Below are positions 19,216 to 32,000 of a stretch of DNA of 64,000 bases, piece by piece. Made by a program: the position numbers and the translations under genes. Below the pieces are notes generated by a model. That model searched no databases and was not told the DNA's origin. It saw only the letters and a program-made list of their open reading frames with translations. How positions within the stretch are numbered: position 1 is the stretch's first letter; every line of letters starts with the position of its first letter. This DNA is from Acanthaster planci (lineage: Eukaryota > Echinodermata > Asteroidea > Valvatida > Acanthasteridae): positions 806,919 through 870,918 of the forward strand of contig NW_019091445.1 of NCBI RefSeq assembly GCF_001949145.1. Reading direction: 5' to 3'.

Positions 19216-20538
19216 TCAAACAAGTATGTGTGTGGTTGTGCAGTGTCACTGACCAGCAGGATATGGAGTAATTTCTAGAAATCAAACCATCTCAATTACA
19301 CTTCCCTTCCAATCTCAAAGCACACCAAATAAAGAATATTATCTTTTTAGTGAACCCCCAGAAATTAGTCACGTCTGCGCAGTCATTTCCTGCATGGTTA
19401 CGGTGATACAGGTCTGTCCCCTGCCTTTGTTCTCTTTAATTTTCCTTCCAGTTTTGGAGATTTTAAGTTTGCCCCTGACATGGCCAAGTTTTTATCATGG
19501 TGTCGTATGCGTGTCAGCGGTAGGGATTTGAGAATTCCATCCCTGTCCAGTTCAGAGCTAAACCTACCAGTTGAGCTGACCAGCCAAACCCAGCGCAGCT
19601 CATCGAGGGAGCATGGATTAGGAGATCAGTGTCAAAAAGCACCAGGCTTGCTGAAGATGATACTCACAGACCAAGGTAATCTCCCCATGCTTCAAGTTAA
19701 CACTGGGACCTGTGCGGTCCTTAGCAGAGCCATACTCAGTGGCTATCCAGGTCATGAAATGTTTCCATCTGTAAATGAGTCCTTTTCCCCCTCCCCCCAT
19801 CAGATGGAAGGTCTGTTTCTATTAAATGCTGGCACTTTCATTTCCTTTCAACAAAATTGGCAGCATGTCTCCAGGGGCAATTCCCTCCCTTCCCCCCACC
19901 CTTCCCGTTCCCAGTGTATCTCTCCTGAGTGTCCTACCTTTACCTTATCGCCACTGCTTTTCACTCTGCACTTTCCGACTCAGAAAATGGCACCAGATGG
20001 CATCATTTCACCACAGCTTCCACATCCAGCTCCCCAAAGACCTTCCCCACTAGACTTTTTTTTTTTCAGAAAAACCATGACCTCGCTTTTTTTTCGTAGG
20101 TCAGATTTCAGATCAACTCTTCAACAGTCTGTTTTATCTTTTTAATTTTTTTTACAAAGCCCACCTGTAGGTCCCAACACGCAATTTAGAAAATTGACTT
20201 CCCCTCTTCCGCACGCAACAAATTATTTCTTGGCATTCAGTTGGCCCCTGGGCCATGATTATCGTGACTCCATCTTTGTCACGGGGCTGACCACCTCCAA
20301 ACCGGGTCAAGATGACACTTGGCCCTATGTCATGTTTCCATTTCCTTCACGTGGGACGCTCAACCAGGAAATAACAGATGCCCACACTTCTTGGCAGAGA
20401 CAGTGACAAGCCATTGGTCATTTTCAAATCCTGTTCAGGTCAACAAATGAAGATGACTAAGCCTAAAAAAAATGGACACTATCTCTCATTCCAGCAGTCT
20501 CCTTTATCCGATGTTCCCCTTCCCTTTTTTCCCGTCCA
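19216..20538. other. Non-coding, pyrimidine-rich stretch
   Basis: Contains a C/T-rich tract (about 19780-20060) that leaves the plus strand free of stop codons for 221 codons (19480-20145). I see no domain, conserved motif or splice structure that would make it a gene. Confidence 0.5.
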
Positions 20539-20608
20539 CCCCTCCCCCCAGATGGCCATGGGCCTTGTATTTGTATCCAACCCCTCCCCCCAGATGGCCA
20601 TGGGCCTT
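20539..20608 (+). repeat. Short duplication, period 42 bp
   Basis: The 28-base block cccctccccccagatggccat... occurs identically at 20539 and 20581. Confidence 0.9.
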
Positions 20609-20917
20609 CTGAAGCAATATTTTTAAACACTTCATGTACACGTACATGTACTTGGAATGATGCGTTGAGGACGACTCAAAAATGTTGCCTTCAGTCAAGT
20701 TCTTCATCTGTCTCCACCTTTTTTTCACAATTTCTTGCCGGAGTACATGTGGATGGTGCGTTCTTCCTGTTGCAGTTATGTGGCACATTGCCAATAGAGT
20801 ACCTGCTCCAAACCTGACACACAACTGCTTGTTACTGAGATTCGGCCAGCTATTTCTACGTGTACAATGTACCTCCCTGTATCGTGGGTCATATTCAGGC
20901 GCGGAGGTTACCAGCTG

Positions 20918-21330
20918 ACTAGGAGTTGGTAACTTTTCACTCCATTAGAGGCATATCATTAGTTCTCTGCATGATAAATCATGTTAGTTTTACACCCCAG
21001 TGGAAAAAGTTCCCCCCCCCTCCACTGGCTTCACTGGTGTCCTTTCTGCAGGTGGTACCAGTAGTATGGTAACAGTTCTCTTTTAGAAAGTGTCCCCCCC
21101 CCACCATCCTGTGTGGTAAATTATGCTGGTTACCATCTGTGCTACCAGGTACCCTATATAATACCAGTAAATCATTCTCAATACCATACAATTTCCACCC
21201 CCCCATTCTCTTTGTTAAGCAGTGTCTATAGTTTTATGTATGATAAATCACTCTGGTAGTCTGGTTGCCATTCGACTTTAGTTGGTAACCTTTAACTTGA
21301 CATGGGCAGTGTCACCAGCTCTGTGCTAAA
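20918..21330. repeat. Degenerate repeats of ~90-120 bp with C-runs
   Basis: Several imperfect copies combine ttggtaac, c(7-8) runs and gataaatca/gtaaattatgctggtt-like blocks around 20925-21000, 21060-21150 and 21180-21290. The unit is irregular. Confidence 0.4.
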
Positions 21331-22849
21331 TCATTCATGTCCAAAAACCAAAAAACTAATAACTGTCAAGATAACAACATGGAAAATATTGACAAGACCA
21401 CTGCATTGTTCAAGTTCACCTACAAATACATGTTTATTTCAAATCCAGACAATGCAAAACATTCAATACCAGTAGAATTGAAATAAACCTGACAGAATAT
21501 AATACAGAAGAAATAAGCAAACATTTGATGTAAAACGTCCATGCATAGCTAGGGGGGGGAACAAACTTTTGCCACACTGCTGTCATCCGAAGGCAAATGT
21601 ACATGTGCATGTTTGGGATTAAAATGACGGTAGATCCCAGTCTTGTCAGATGACAGTGGCTCAAAGGGGGCTTGCTTCCTTTCTCCTGAAGCTCTCTCTC
21701 TCTCTCTTTTTTTTTTATTTTCAAAACTCTGAAATACCGGTAGCCTGTTGATTTTGATCAGCCTTGACAATTTGTTTGTGAATGAATGCTATTGGTATCC
21801 TGCTGCATCTTGGGTCGTTTATCTGGCTGTATGCTGCTTACCAGCACCATTCTAATCGGGGAGGGAGGTTTTTTTGAAAAATAAATGCTAGGGAGGTGAG
21901 GGTTTTCACGTTCTGGAAATGTCGCAAATTTTCAGGAATTTCCTGAACGACTTAGGTACTGTGTTGGTCAAGGGGGAAAGGCTGAGTCAAACACGAGAAG
22001 TTGGAGAAAATGTAGAAAAAGGTACTGCTTTATATATTTCCGAAGTCAGGAGAAAGCCACCAGTAGAAAATAATGCAGACTTGGAACTGGGTACATCTAC
22101 ATGTATACTCTCCGTCTTTTTCACTTAACTTCATCTTTAAAACAAGGCTAGAAAAACGGATGTTTACTGCAGAGGGTTGGAAGTAAAGATTTGTGAAGAT
22201 CACTGACGTTTTGGCACCTGTAGCAGCGTTGTCCCTGTACGGGTAGTGCTCAAAACAAGTGCCCTGGCGGCAGTGTCTGGGAGGTGTCCTCAAGCTAGTG
22301 TTTGGCTTTGTCAATTCAAATGTGTAGCTTTGTGTACCCCTCATATACATGTGTTAAAGCTTTCCAGCAGTAACCTAACTGCATAATGCATTAACTTAGA
22401 TTGATAAAAAAGTTATGATTTCAGTCTCTCTATTTTTTAATTTGTACTACAAAACAGTTAACACAGTCAGAAGACAAAAAGGAGACAATATTTTTGTACA
22501 AGTATCGTCTTTTCTGCAGTAGTATATCTTTTAAATAACATCGAGTCTCAAATCTCACACGATACAGAAATTGCATACAGTTACATATCAGAAAATTTCA
22601 CATAAATATGACATTAATCTGACAAGAAACTTTCATGTTTAATGGCAACCTATTTTGTTTAGAAAATACACAATTAAGTTGTGATTTAAGTTAAGAGAGA
22701 TTTTACGCAATACGAATAATAACCCAAGTCGTCTTACATGTACGTTTTTATATACATATATGTACACATACAGAACCCAATTTAGGGAGAAAATTTGAGA
22801 TTTGGTTAATGACTATTAGCTACAGTCCCCTCATATTGTGGTCAGTTAT
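21331..22849. other. Non-coding DNA, nothing recognisable
   Basis: AT-rich sequence with short CT and T runs. No gene signal. Confidence 0.5.
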
Positions 22850-23061
22850 GTAGTCGAGACCACTTAAGACCTTCACAAGACCAACACAAGACCTCCAGTC
22901 TGAATTCAAGTCACCAGCCATTCAACTGAACTCCAACAGCATTCCTTTGTCATTTTTCACACTGTTACTTGTGACTGGTCTTGTCCGTGGTCTTGTGACT
23001 TGTCTTGTCCCGTGGTCGCATCTGTGGTCTTGTGCATGGTCTTGTGTCTGGTCTCAACTAC
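22850..23061. mobile_element. MITE, family ATGTAGTYGAGACC, copy 1
   Basis: Begins gtagtcgagaccac and ends gtctggtctcaactac. The termini pair as inverted repeats over about 14 bp. Sub-terminal acaagacc and ggtcttgt motifs are also inverted to each other several times. No coding capacity. Homologous to 24030-24210. Confidence 0.8.
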
Positions 23062-23275
23062 ATGTACAACTGATTGTGGTCATGTACTACAACACACATG
23101 TACCTGAATTTGGTGACATTCTACACTTAAAATGCTCTAATATACATGTACAAACAGCACCATGTTGTCATCCCTGTGTAATGTGCCATTTTAATGAGGT
23201 CACCAACTGGTAATTTTGTAGTCATGGTTTATGATTTACACAGTTACATTGTAATTTTAGAATCCCTTAAGTTTT

Positions 23276-23532
23276 GGGTCATTCTTGTAAATTAGGGGGT
23301 CACTTTTTGTGTCCCTGTCATGTCTGACATAGGATTTTTGTAAATTCAGAGCACATACCTAATTTCAAAGAGTGATAAAGAGATGTGAATTCTCTTCTAA
23401 ACAAAGAGAAATACATGTAGTTCAAAATCAATTTCAGTGACAGACAGGTGTCCAGGTCAAAAGACACAGGTCAGGTGTAGCAGGGACCCAAACATGTCAC
23501 ACTTTTGGGACCCTGAATTTATAGAATGACCC
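23276..23532. mobile_element. MITE, family GGTAATTCCAGAAATT, copy 1
   Basis: 257 bp, homologous end to end with 25755-26011 (shared gtgtccct, tctgacata, agtgat, ggtcaga-like and cagggac blocks). The termini gggtcattcttgtaaatta and the inverse of taaattc...gaatgaccc pair imperfectly. It is more decayed than copy 2. Confidence 0.75.
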
Positions 23533-24029
23533 TTTCGTCCCAGCCCCCTCTGGCATTGACATTAAACAAATGCTTACAAATTTTGTATAGTTTCTGAGTC
23601 TGGTGTGAACCTCTATTGAGTACTACACTTGAGGTATATGTACACGCACATGTATGTATATGTACCAATGAGTCATTGTTAATGTTAAGGGCACAGGGAC
23701 ACTACACAAATACTCAAATGAATACTGCATCTCCTTTCCCCAGAGTTTGTTTTGTTTTATTTCATTGTGAAATCAGCTGCAAAGTACCAGCCAAGCAGGT
23801 TACCTCTTCCGAGTGACATCATTCATACTTCTACGTGTATGTAATAGGCAAGAGTTTCATTTTTTGCTCTTACGTGCACTTTTGTTCCTCCCAAAACTGT
23901 CCATTTTTGACCACGCAGTGCTGTCACTCAGTCCTGAGTACTACTCAGGCAATGTCACCATCCGAGGGTTATATTTAGTCCAAAATGCCACCATAGAGAC
24001 CCTGTGTTGTTAGCATATCTACGGGGTGT

Positions 24030-24210
24030 AGTAGTCAAGGCCCATTAGGATCATTACAAAACCCCACAGGACCATCACGAGACCTCCGGTCTGAATTTAA
24101 GTCGTAAGCTTATTCCAACAAACTGCAAGAAAAGCATTTTTTTTTCATTGTTCACCCTGTTACCTGTTCTTGTGACTGGTCTTGTGAACAAGTGACGGTC
24201 TCAGCTACAT
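24030..24210. mobile_element. MITE, family ATGTAGTYGAGACC, copy 2
   Basis: Shares gtagtc, agacctccggtctgaatt, gttcaccctgttac and tgactggtcttgtg with copy 1, and ends ggtctcagctacat. It is about 30 bp shorter. It lies 140 bp beyond the stop codon of the C1q gene. Confidence 0.8.
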
Positions 24211-24349
24211 ACATGTACACTGATTTCAACCCCATCCCTAACTAGTTTGGGGCAGACTTTACTTAACCTTTGCTTCAGTACACAAGACATGTTTAAACTT
24301 CACTCTTTAAATACCTCCGTGGTGTGATTGTGCGGATGTGTCGGAGGGG

Positions 24350-25189
24350 CTAGGGTAGTTCAAATAACATGTAGCCGGAGAAGGTTGTGTAGCGGTTGGT
24401 GTTGCTGTGGACCTCGTTGCCTTGGTCCAGCTGCAACCAGACCTGGTCACGTTCCTGCAGCTCCACGATGAGGCTGTTGCTGGCCGAGTCGTAAGCGTCG
24501 CTGGAGTCGTAGTCGTGCACCGACAGCAGCATCTGGTTGTTGTGCATCAGTTTGACGTAGGGGTTGTTGGTGGTGGAGGCCATGTGGATGTTGATCAGGA
24601 ACATGTAGGCACCTCGCTTTGGCGCCGTGAAGATGCCCGTGGTGGGGTCCAGGTGGTTGCCGATGTTGCTGAAGACGTGCTCGAAGGGGATGTTGAGGTC
24701 ACGGTTCTTGGGGGCGACGATGGTGGTCATGCGGGCAGCCGAGAAGGCGGAGCGGGTCGGGGGATGGGGCACGGCGCTGGCCTCGCTCGACAGCGGCCGG
24801 AGGAGGTTGGCCTCCAGCTCGGCAGGGGAGCCTCTCTCCCCGGACCGACCTTGCAAACCGGCAAAACCCGCTAGGCTTGAGCCAGGGCTGCCCTGGGGCC
24901 CCATCTCCCCTCGCTGGCCCGCATCCCCCTTGGGGCCGGGGTTGCCCGGAATCCCATTCATGCCGTGGTTACCGGGGATGCCCGGCATACCAGCTGCTCC
25001 TGGAGTACCAGGGGGCCCTGGGGGGCCGGGGGGGCCCTGGATGCAGCACGATCCACAGTGTCCCTCAGGGCTTGAAGTTGGACCTTCAGCCGGGTTGATT
25101 ACCTTAGAAATCGAAGATCGAGTCGCTCCACGCGCTGAGACAACTCCATGCACCACCCCCAACAATACAACAATGCGGATAATCTCCAT
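24350..25189 (-). CDS. Secreted collagen-C1q domain protein (C1q/TNF superfamily), complete single-exon gene
   Basis: 279 residues. Residues 1-19 are a hydrophobic signal peptide (IIRIVVLLGVVHGVVSA), probably cut before RG. Cys45, Cys48 and Cys49 precede the stalk and could link trimers by disulfides. Residues 52-122 are Gly-X-Y collagen: 17 triplets, one interruption (Gly103-SSLA-Gly108), then five more triplets. Residues ~147-279 form a C1q head with the family pattern AFSA, HVFSNIGNHLDPTTGIFTAP, GAYMFLINIH, a VWLQL strand and TTFSGYMLF near the C-terminus. C1q heads trimerise to bind ligands, in innate immunity or as extracellular signals; the ligand here cannot be inferred. The start is supported by an in-frame TGA 12 bases upstream and a good context (gacATGG). 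No intron interrupts the frame; an upstream untranslated exon is possible. Confidence 0.93.
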   Translation of the reverse strand: MEIIRIVVLLGVVHGVVSARGATRSSISKVINPAEGPTSSPEGHCGSCCIQGPPGPPGPPGTPGAAGMPGIPGNHGMNGIPGNPGPKGDAGQRGEMGPQGSPGSSLAGFAGLQGRSGERGSPAELEANLLRPLSSEASAVPHPPTRSAFSAARMTTIVAPKNRDLNIPFEHVFSNIGNHLDPTTGIFTAPKRGAYMFLINIHMASTTNNPYVKLMHNNQMLLSVHDYDSSDAYDSASNSLIVELQERDQVWLQLDQGNEVHSNTNRYTTFSGYMLFELP

Positions 25190-25754
25190 GTCAAAGTTTC
25201 AGTTTATTCAGAATCCTGGTCTGCTATGAATGTGGAGAGGTACTGTGCTAATTCTGAAGTGGGCTCTCAAAGATTGTCCAGCAACTTCCTTTCAGTAGCT
25301 TGGTAACTGGAATGCGTCTCTCAGGTTTGTCCCACCCACACGTTTCTTATCAGTGGATGTTATGGCTCCTTTATTGGAGGCCACTTCACAGAATCCAAGA
25401 TATGAGTTCAGGGAGGGTATCTCTCAATGGTAGTCTCTCGGATGTACCGGCGGACCCAGCGATTTGGTCAGCAAAGTCGTCCTTGGCAGCAGTGAAAAGC
25501 CCAGCTCCGAAGTACGCAGGCCGACAATCTTTGAATCCCTGCAGAAAAGTGGAGAATAAAGAACTTTACTGAAAACATAGGCATCTTTGTGCCATTCACA
25601 ATTGGCTAGCTGTGAACAATACAGAAATTTGTGCAAGAGCCTCTGCGCCAGTTTCTGTTGGCCACCCACACTGCATGTAGGTTAGCAGGGAGAGTAGGAA
25701 TGCTGTAGGACAGCGTTAGTTGTTTGCTAATAATGATTCAAGAGAATCATATTT
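25190..25754. promoter_or_regulatory. Upstream region of the C1q gene
   Basis: Positionally the promoter/5'-leader of the minus-strand C1q gene. No TATA box or clear factor site could be assigned by eye. Confidence 0.3.
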
Positions 25755-26011
25755 GGGTAATTCCAGAAATTAGGGGTCCATTTTTTTTGTGTCCCTATTA
25801 CATCTGACATATGATTTTGCAAGTTCAGAACACATTTTCTCATTTCCAAGAGTGATCAATTTATGCAAATTATCTGCCAATAATAATAGTAATAGTAATA
25901 ATAGTTTGAAACCAATTCCGGTGATATTCCTGTGTCAAGTAACAAAGGTCAGATGTAACAGGGACACAAAAGTGTTCCATTTTTGGACCCCAAATTTTCT
26001 GGAATTACCTA
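25755..26011. mobile_element. MITE, family GGTAATTCCAGAAATT, copy 2
   Basis: 257 bp. It begins gggtaattccagaaattag and ends ggaccccaaattttctggaattacc; the termini pair over ~24 bp with one or two mismatches. It contains an (ata/gta)n stretch at 25878-25904. It lies ~0.57 kb upstream of the C1q start codon. Confidence 0.88.
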
Positions 26012-29000
26012 TTTACAAATATTCTAGCCCTGCATGCCCATGAAGCTTAAATTTTCAAGAGACATGTAACATTTTGCGTGTGCCAGTAAAGTGGATGTCC
26101 CCGCATCCAGTGCAAGGTTTTCACCTGTGTCTAGAAAATTTTACAAAGTGCCACTCCCAGCAAGGAGCGGAAAGTGGACTCGGCTCTGGAAACTTGTCGG
26201 ATTGGGGTTTTTTTCTCCACAGGAAAGACCCTCATCTGTTAAAGTTCAATTGAAACTGTGGTATTTAATTGTGTAAAGTAAATTGTGTGGAATTGAAGAT
26301 TTCCTGTTCTTTCTCTTTCTTCTTCTTTTTTTTCTTTTTTTTTTCTACCAATCATGAAGTTTCCCCAAGTGTGAATGAACCTCTCTGGATGGGAGAAAGA
26401 TTTCCCATTCTGTGATTTCTCTTAATCTGTGAATACTCTGTGTGTCTGGGTAGACATGGCTGGACTTGAGTGACTGACAAGAGTTTGAGTTATGAGTACA
26501 TGTACATGTGCCTCTCTTGTAGTTTCAATTTGCCAACAATTCTGGCAGGCAAGTCCCGAGTGCCCCCCCTCTTAACTACCCCCACGGGCAAGACATGCCT
26601 CTTCATATTCTTAACCCGATTGGCCATTTTTTGTGGGCCATTGTTCAGGTGTAAGAACCCCAAGCTTCCCTAGGGTGCAATGGAGAATGTTGTGGGGGTA
26701 TACTTTTTCCCCCAGTGTGGCTGTTAAATTGAGGGAAAGACTTGTCATTCAGCTAGTCTGTCACTTCATACCTGGTTTGTCACTTAAGACCCCAACAATA
26801 TAACATTCCTACTCATGTTACACAAAAGACTGTGGATTATTTGGGGCTCTTGGGAGGTGGTTTTAATGCCTTTTTTATTTCCTTTTTGGGGGGGGCTCAT
26901 TTGATTTTCGCATTCTAAGATAGCTTCGTTGTTGTGTGTCTTCTCGTCTTTATAGGTATGTACTTACAAATCAAAATTGTGTATTTGACATCAAACCTGA
27001 ATATCTTGACATCCGTAACCACCCCAAAAGACCAGGAAACAGACACAATTGATATCTTCCCCCCCTCCCAAAAAAAAGCCCGACCACTTCTTGGATCAGT
27101 GGGTACAAGGCAGTCTGCTCGTTTTGTGTTCTGTTTTCCCCCAGATCAACAAATTTTTACGCTTGTGATTTTGAAATGCACATTAAGAAAAGTGTTCTGC
27201 TCCGATTAAGGTAGGGGTTAGCACCGGTCAGAGCATCAGCTTTCAATGAAGCCCTGACCCTACAGAATGTGTTGTGAAGAGATAGAATGCATGCTCGTCG
27301 GGGGTTTGGCACATTAACCACGGTGGACCGATTCAGTGAAAAGCGGACACATTTTCCTATGCCCTCTGCGCAAACAGGAACATTCAGTGACGTGGATGGC
27401 TTTGCAAACACATTTGCAAACAACAACAACGAAATTCCCCCCGTAGTCCTCTTTTGAAACCCGTTCCATTATTGCTACAACGTCATTCATGCCCCCCACC
27501 GAGGGCGCTGCTTTTGATGTCTTAGTTCACGTCACACCCTCGGAAGGGAGAAGGAAACAGAGTGGCTTTTTACTTCCCCTCTCGCCATTTTTTAGAGCGA
27601 CATACATGTAGGAGAATCAGACTGAGAACATTGTTATGAAAGGCCACAAAAAGTTTTGGCACTTCGACAAAAGTTTAAGATTATGCTGTGTCAGGTCTGG
27701 TGTTAATCCCACACGTTATCCGTCTAAAACCCTGCCACAGGTTTTTTCAATTTAATAATGGTTGATTCGCGACCATACAGCCCTAGTACTGATCCTTTAC
27801 ACAGGCCTGGTGATGTCCTGGTTTTATGCACAGTAGCAATGAGCTGTCAGTTCAGCCTTATCAAAAGCCAGGCAGACAGGAAGCAGAATCCATGCTTCAC
27901 AGTGCATTTTTTTTTTCACGCTGAGCCTTCAAGAGTTTTCTAGTAATGCCTTCCAATCATCTTGACACCAATTTCATGAAAGTTGGACATACCGTTCTGA
28001 CGTAACTCCCGTTTTGCAGAGAAGAAGATGTTTTAATTGTTCTTGTATGTTGATATGCCCGTTGCACAAGTGAGCCTGTGAACAATTGACCGCCTTAACA
28101 ACAAAACCAGTCGCATCAGACCAAATCGAAACTGAATGTATGGCACTCAATTGAAATGTGTTTTCAAGCATGCTCAATTTCAAAAAGACCAGTCCAGAGA
28201 CTATTCTTTTTGGCCAAATCTTAGGAGGCCTCCCTGGGTATGAGAATGTTAAATAAAACTCTGGCTTTTAGTTAATCATTAAGCTAACTTCTCGGGAAGA
28301 GACACCTGTTACCAGTTCTGATATCTGCCATCGACAGCATTCAGTTGCTTGCTTTTCTAACATTAACTACGGCACACCTTTAGCATTTCCCTTACCTCCC
28401 ACCCCCCCCCACCTCCATTGTTGCCTCGCCCCATATTCAGTCTGTTTAGGTGACTCTGAATGCTGAAGAATGTCGGATACCTCTTTTGTGTTAAACGGTC
28501 ACAGACAAGTGAGTCAGTGGCTTTATGGGTGGTCCCGTAAAAACTTCCATGGCCAAAGTTTGTTCAGTGACAATTACGGCTTCACCTCCTGGTTAGGAAA
28601 ACAAACTGGGCACGGCTGGAAAAAGGATTCGTAAATTGAATTAAGTGCCATGTTTTTCCAGCAGAATATTTCATTGCTCCACATACCAAAAAAAAAAAGA
28701 AAAGAAACTTGGATGCCGCTACTGTGGCTGTGCGCGGCACTGCGCGCAGGGTAAAAAATGTAAGAAAAAACAGCAGAGCGCCTTGAAGTTGAAGTCATCT
28801 TTGGCAGTGAAATTTGAAATGGAACATGTGCGGGTATGTATCGTACAATTTTATCTGCGTGCACACATATATGCTGTGACCCTCATGGCATACGTAGGTC
28901 TTGGTCCAAAGCACAGGGAATGTTTTATAACTTTCACACTGCTGAGAAAATATAACTACCGTACTTAATTGTGAAGGTCTTCTCAAACTGCTGTAACAAA

Positions 29001-32000
29001 TCTATGTCATATGGCTTCATGTACTACATTTTGTCGCCTTAAAATCCGTATTGATTTTTCACCTCTTTTGGTGTGGGGGGCTGAGCAGCACGTTCATCGA
29101 AATTCCTTGTACGAAGTGAGAGAATACTGAAAAATTTGGGTCCTTTTTCCAGTTTTATTTCAGCTCCTTGGCTAATTTTACACTCCAAATCTCTCAACCA
29201 TTTGCCTTGGCTCCCTGAGCAGTAAGTTACAGGTTATTAAGTCTGAAACTTAAACTGCTTTGCAATTTACACCAGTGCAGAATTTCTCCATTTGTAATAT
29301 AACTCCTCCAAAATTCACTGGATCGATTCATGAATGGCACTGTGCTCTCCTACAATGATTATCTGGCTCCCTGGTTTCATTCAACCGTGGAATTTCCAGC
29401 CATTTAAGACCTTAAAAATTCATTGAAACCCATACGCCAGGCTTCAAGGTGGTACCAACTTTGACACCTACATGTACATGTAGGCCATTAATCTCAGTAG
29501 GCTAATTCCCACAAATAATGTGGAGACCAAGATCGTGGAGTTTATAGCCAGAAGCAGCGTGGTACTTCTTTTCCAACAGTCAGTCTTTAAGTTGATTCTG
29601 AGGTTAATACATGTGGTAATTACATGTATATCCTTGAATTGAATTTCCAACTGGAAAACAGCACAGATCTCGAGAGTTGTACCATATTTTCTGCTGTTTT
29701 ATGGAGCACTAAAAGTGATACTTACAATCGAATAATAACCATTTTGGGAACACTCTAAATCTGTCCAGTTTGGGTAATATTCTTCATAAATGGACCTGGC
29801 ACACAATTCCCAATCACCCAAATCAGATAGCTTTTGACAGAGTTCAAAGTGGAACACGCCAGTTGAAACATAAGCCAAACGTTGAAGCTCTCATGCTGTC
29901 ATAAACATGCCCAGTGTAATTTTGGTTCATGGTTTTGCATTTGTAGCAACATTTTATACCCACTTTTTTTCACGGAAACTTGAGCAGAATGCAAAAAAGA
30001 TTGAAACACTGCTGTGATACAAATCATCAAACCCTGTGTGGACCAACACCTCAAGCCAAGTACACAAACAGTTGACTTTGGACCTGAAAACTCTGTCGTT
30101 TCCCCTCAGGCAACAGGTATTTTCAAAGCCGCCTTTGACCGGGCATGCCTGTTCACACCTCAGTGACAGCACTAAATCTTGACAGATATGGGCCCGCTTG
30201 ACCCCCCTTGATCTCATCTGACCTGAAAAAGAAACTTGCCCGTCAATTAAACAGCCAGTCAAAAAGACCTAGTCTAACCCAGTTGACATCTCTGGCTCCA
30301 AGTGTAGCCACTTCGCCGGCTTCACTGTAGTGTGGAAGGACCACTTTTCATTTCAAATCCACCTGTGACTGGTACACCTGGTACATGTTTGTGGTGCAGT
30401 TAGTCCACACAGTACAAGTGAACCCCGTCACATCCCCTGACACTGGAAACCCGTGCGGAGGGGAGTCAATTGCCTGAACACCTCCCCCTCCCCTTTGCTG
30501 ATAAGTTCAGTGCACAGAGATTTCCAATTAACCAACTTCAGTGATTACATAAAACTTAACAGCACGGGTTAGCAGGATATGTAGGCCTACATGGTACTAT
30601 GTGACAGTGTTTTAACCGAGTACATTTTCACAATTACAAGCATGGGTGCAGGTATGAGTGTTTCACCGACTTGGGTTTTTTTTTCATATGAGTAATGAGT
30701 GCACAAGTGCAAAAAAGAGCTTGAGTATGAGTATGAGTTCCACTACCCTGCCATGTACATGTGTAAATGCTCATTTTTAGGCTCATTTCCTCTTTCGGGC
30801 TCATGAGTAATAAACACCTCCCATTCTCCATCCACATGGCCTGTGCTGTGTCTCCAACTTCACATTCATGCTCAAATCACTTGTCATGATCTTCTAAACG
30901 ATCGCTGTTGTTGGCAACACGTGAGCAGAGGTCGACACCCGTAAAAGCTGACAGATGTTCTACGAGTTATGAGTACGTGTAAAATTTCTCGCGCCTGTAC
31001 CGGTAGTTAAAGTGTATCTTGTGACAGGCAGCGGCCACAACACGTACACCCGAAAGTCGGTCGATCTTGATACGTGTTTTCAGATTGTAATTGATTTCAT
31101 GCATGTCCTCACGTTGCGAACGCTGCCGCATTGTCCACTTTTGAAATGTGAAGCCAATTTATCACCAGTTTTGAAGGAAATTGCTCGCTGCATACTTGCT
31201 CAGCAAGGTTGGTTGTTTTGCAGACACAAGTTCAACCCTCGCTTGATCCAGACTGGACATACTGTCTTGTCCGTCATCAAAGGCTTTTTACTCAATTTGC
31301 TATCACCATTCCTGGCGTGGCCTCAAAGAAGAGACAAACAGAGTCACTTTACTGCAGGTGTTGACCCTCGGTTTAATTGGCCTTATAAGGTCATGCCCCA
31401 AGTGCCTTCACCGTGAGGGTCGCTGAAAGTATAAGGCCAGGAAAACCTTTTGCTGAAATCGGACGTCATTGTCTTAATGCTTTCGCACATTGTCACCAGT
31501 GTCTGTAAGGCTCAGGCTCAGCTGTGAAACTGGTTGCCAGTTAGGCGTCATGGCAGCCTCCCATCCAGTAGCATTTTCCCGGGGCCAGGGCAAGAACCGG
31601 AGGGAAAAATAAATTGCCGGGATCATAAAGTCGCCACCTGGTTCAGCACCACAAATAAACCCCTATTTTTCTTGGCATCCCCCTCTGTTATTTTCCCCAT
31701 AGTTCTCCTCATTTCAACGCTGTTTATTTAGGCCCTCTTGACTCCAAATTGGGGTGACACCCTACCACGCCACCGACAAGCGCCCTGTTTATTTTGTGTT
31801 GATCCAGCAGTTGCTTTGATATTAAAGACTTCTGTGCTCTTAACTTGGCGCTACTTGTTCTGATGTTGCAACGGAGAGCAGATGTTCAACTATCAAGCCT
31901 CCAGTCAGATTCTTGGTATTGGATGTCATTTCTTGAAGGAACCCTAAGCTCAACCACTTAGTGTACCTATTCAGAAGCTCTGCATGTCATAGGTAGGGGT

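Noticed and set aside
19480-20145. 221-codon open frame on the plus strand, preceded by a possible acceptor (ttttccttccag)
   Set aside because: The length comes from a C/T-rich tract, which excludes stop codons on this strand. The product is low-complexity with no recognisable domain, and no splice-linked partner is visible.
24407-25229. Plus-strand frames of 155 and 200 codons, one with many Gly/Pro
   Set aside because: Antisense shadows of the C1q gene; the collagen triplets read GGx/CCx on both strands.
31012-31416. 134-codon plus-strand frame
   Set aside because: Starts at GTG, no recognised domain, no biased codon use; consistent with chance in a 40-kb non-coding stretch.
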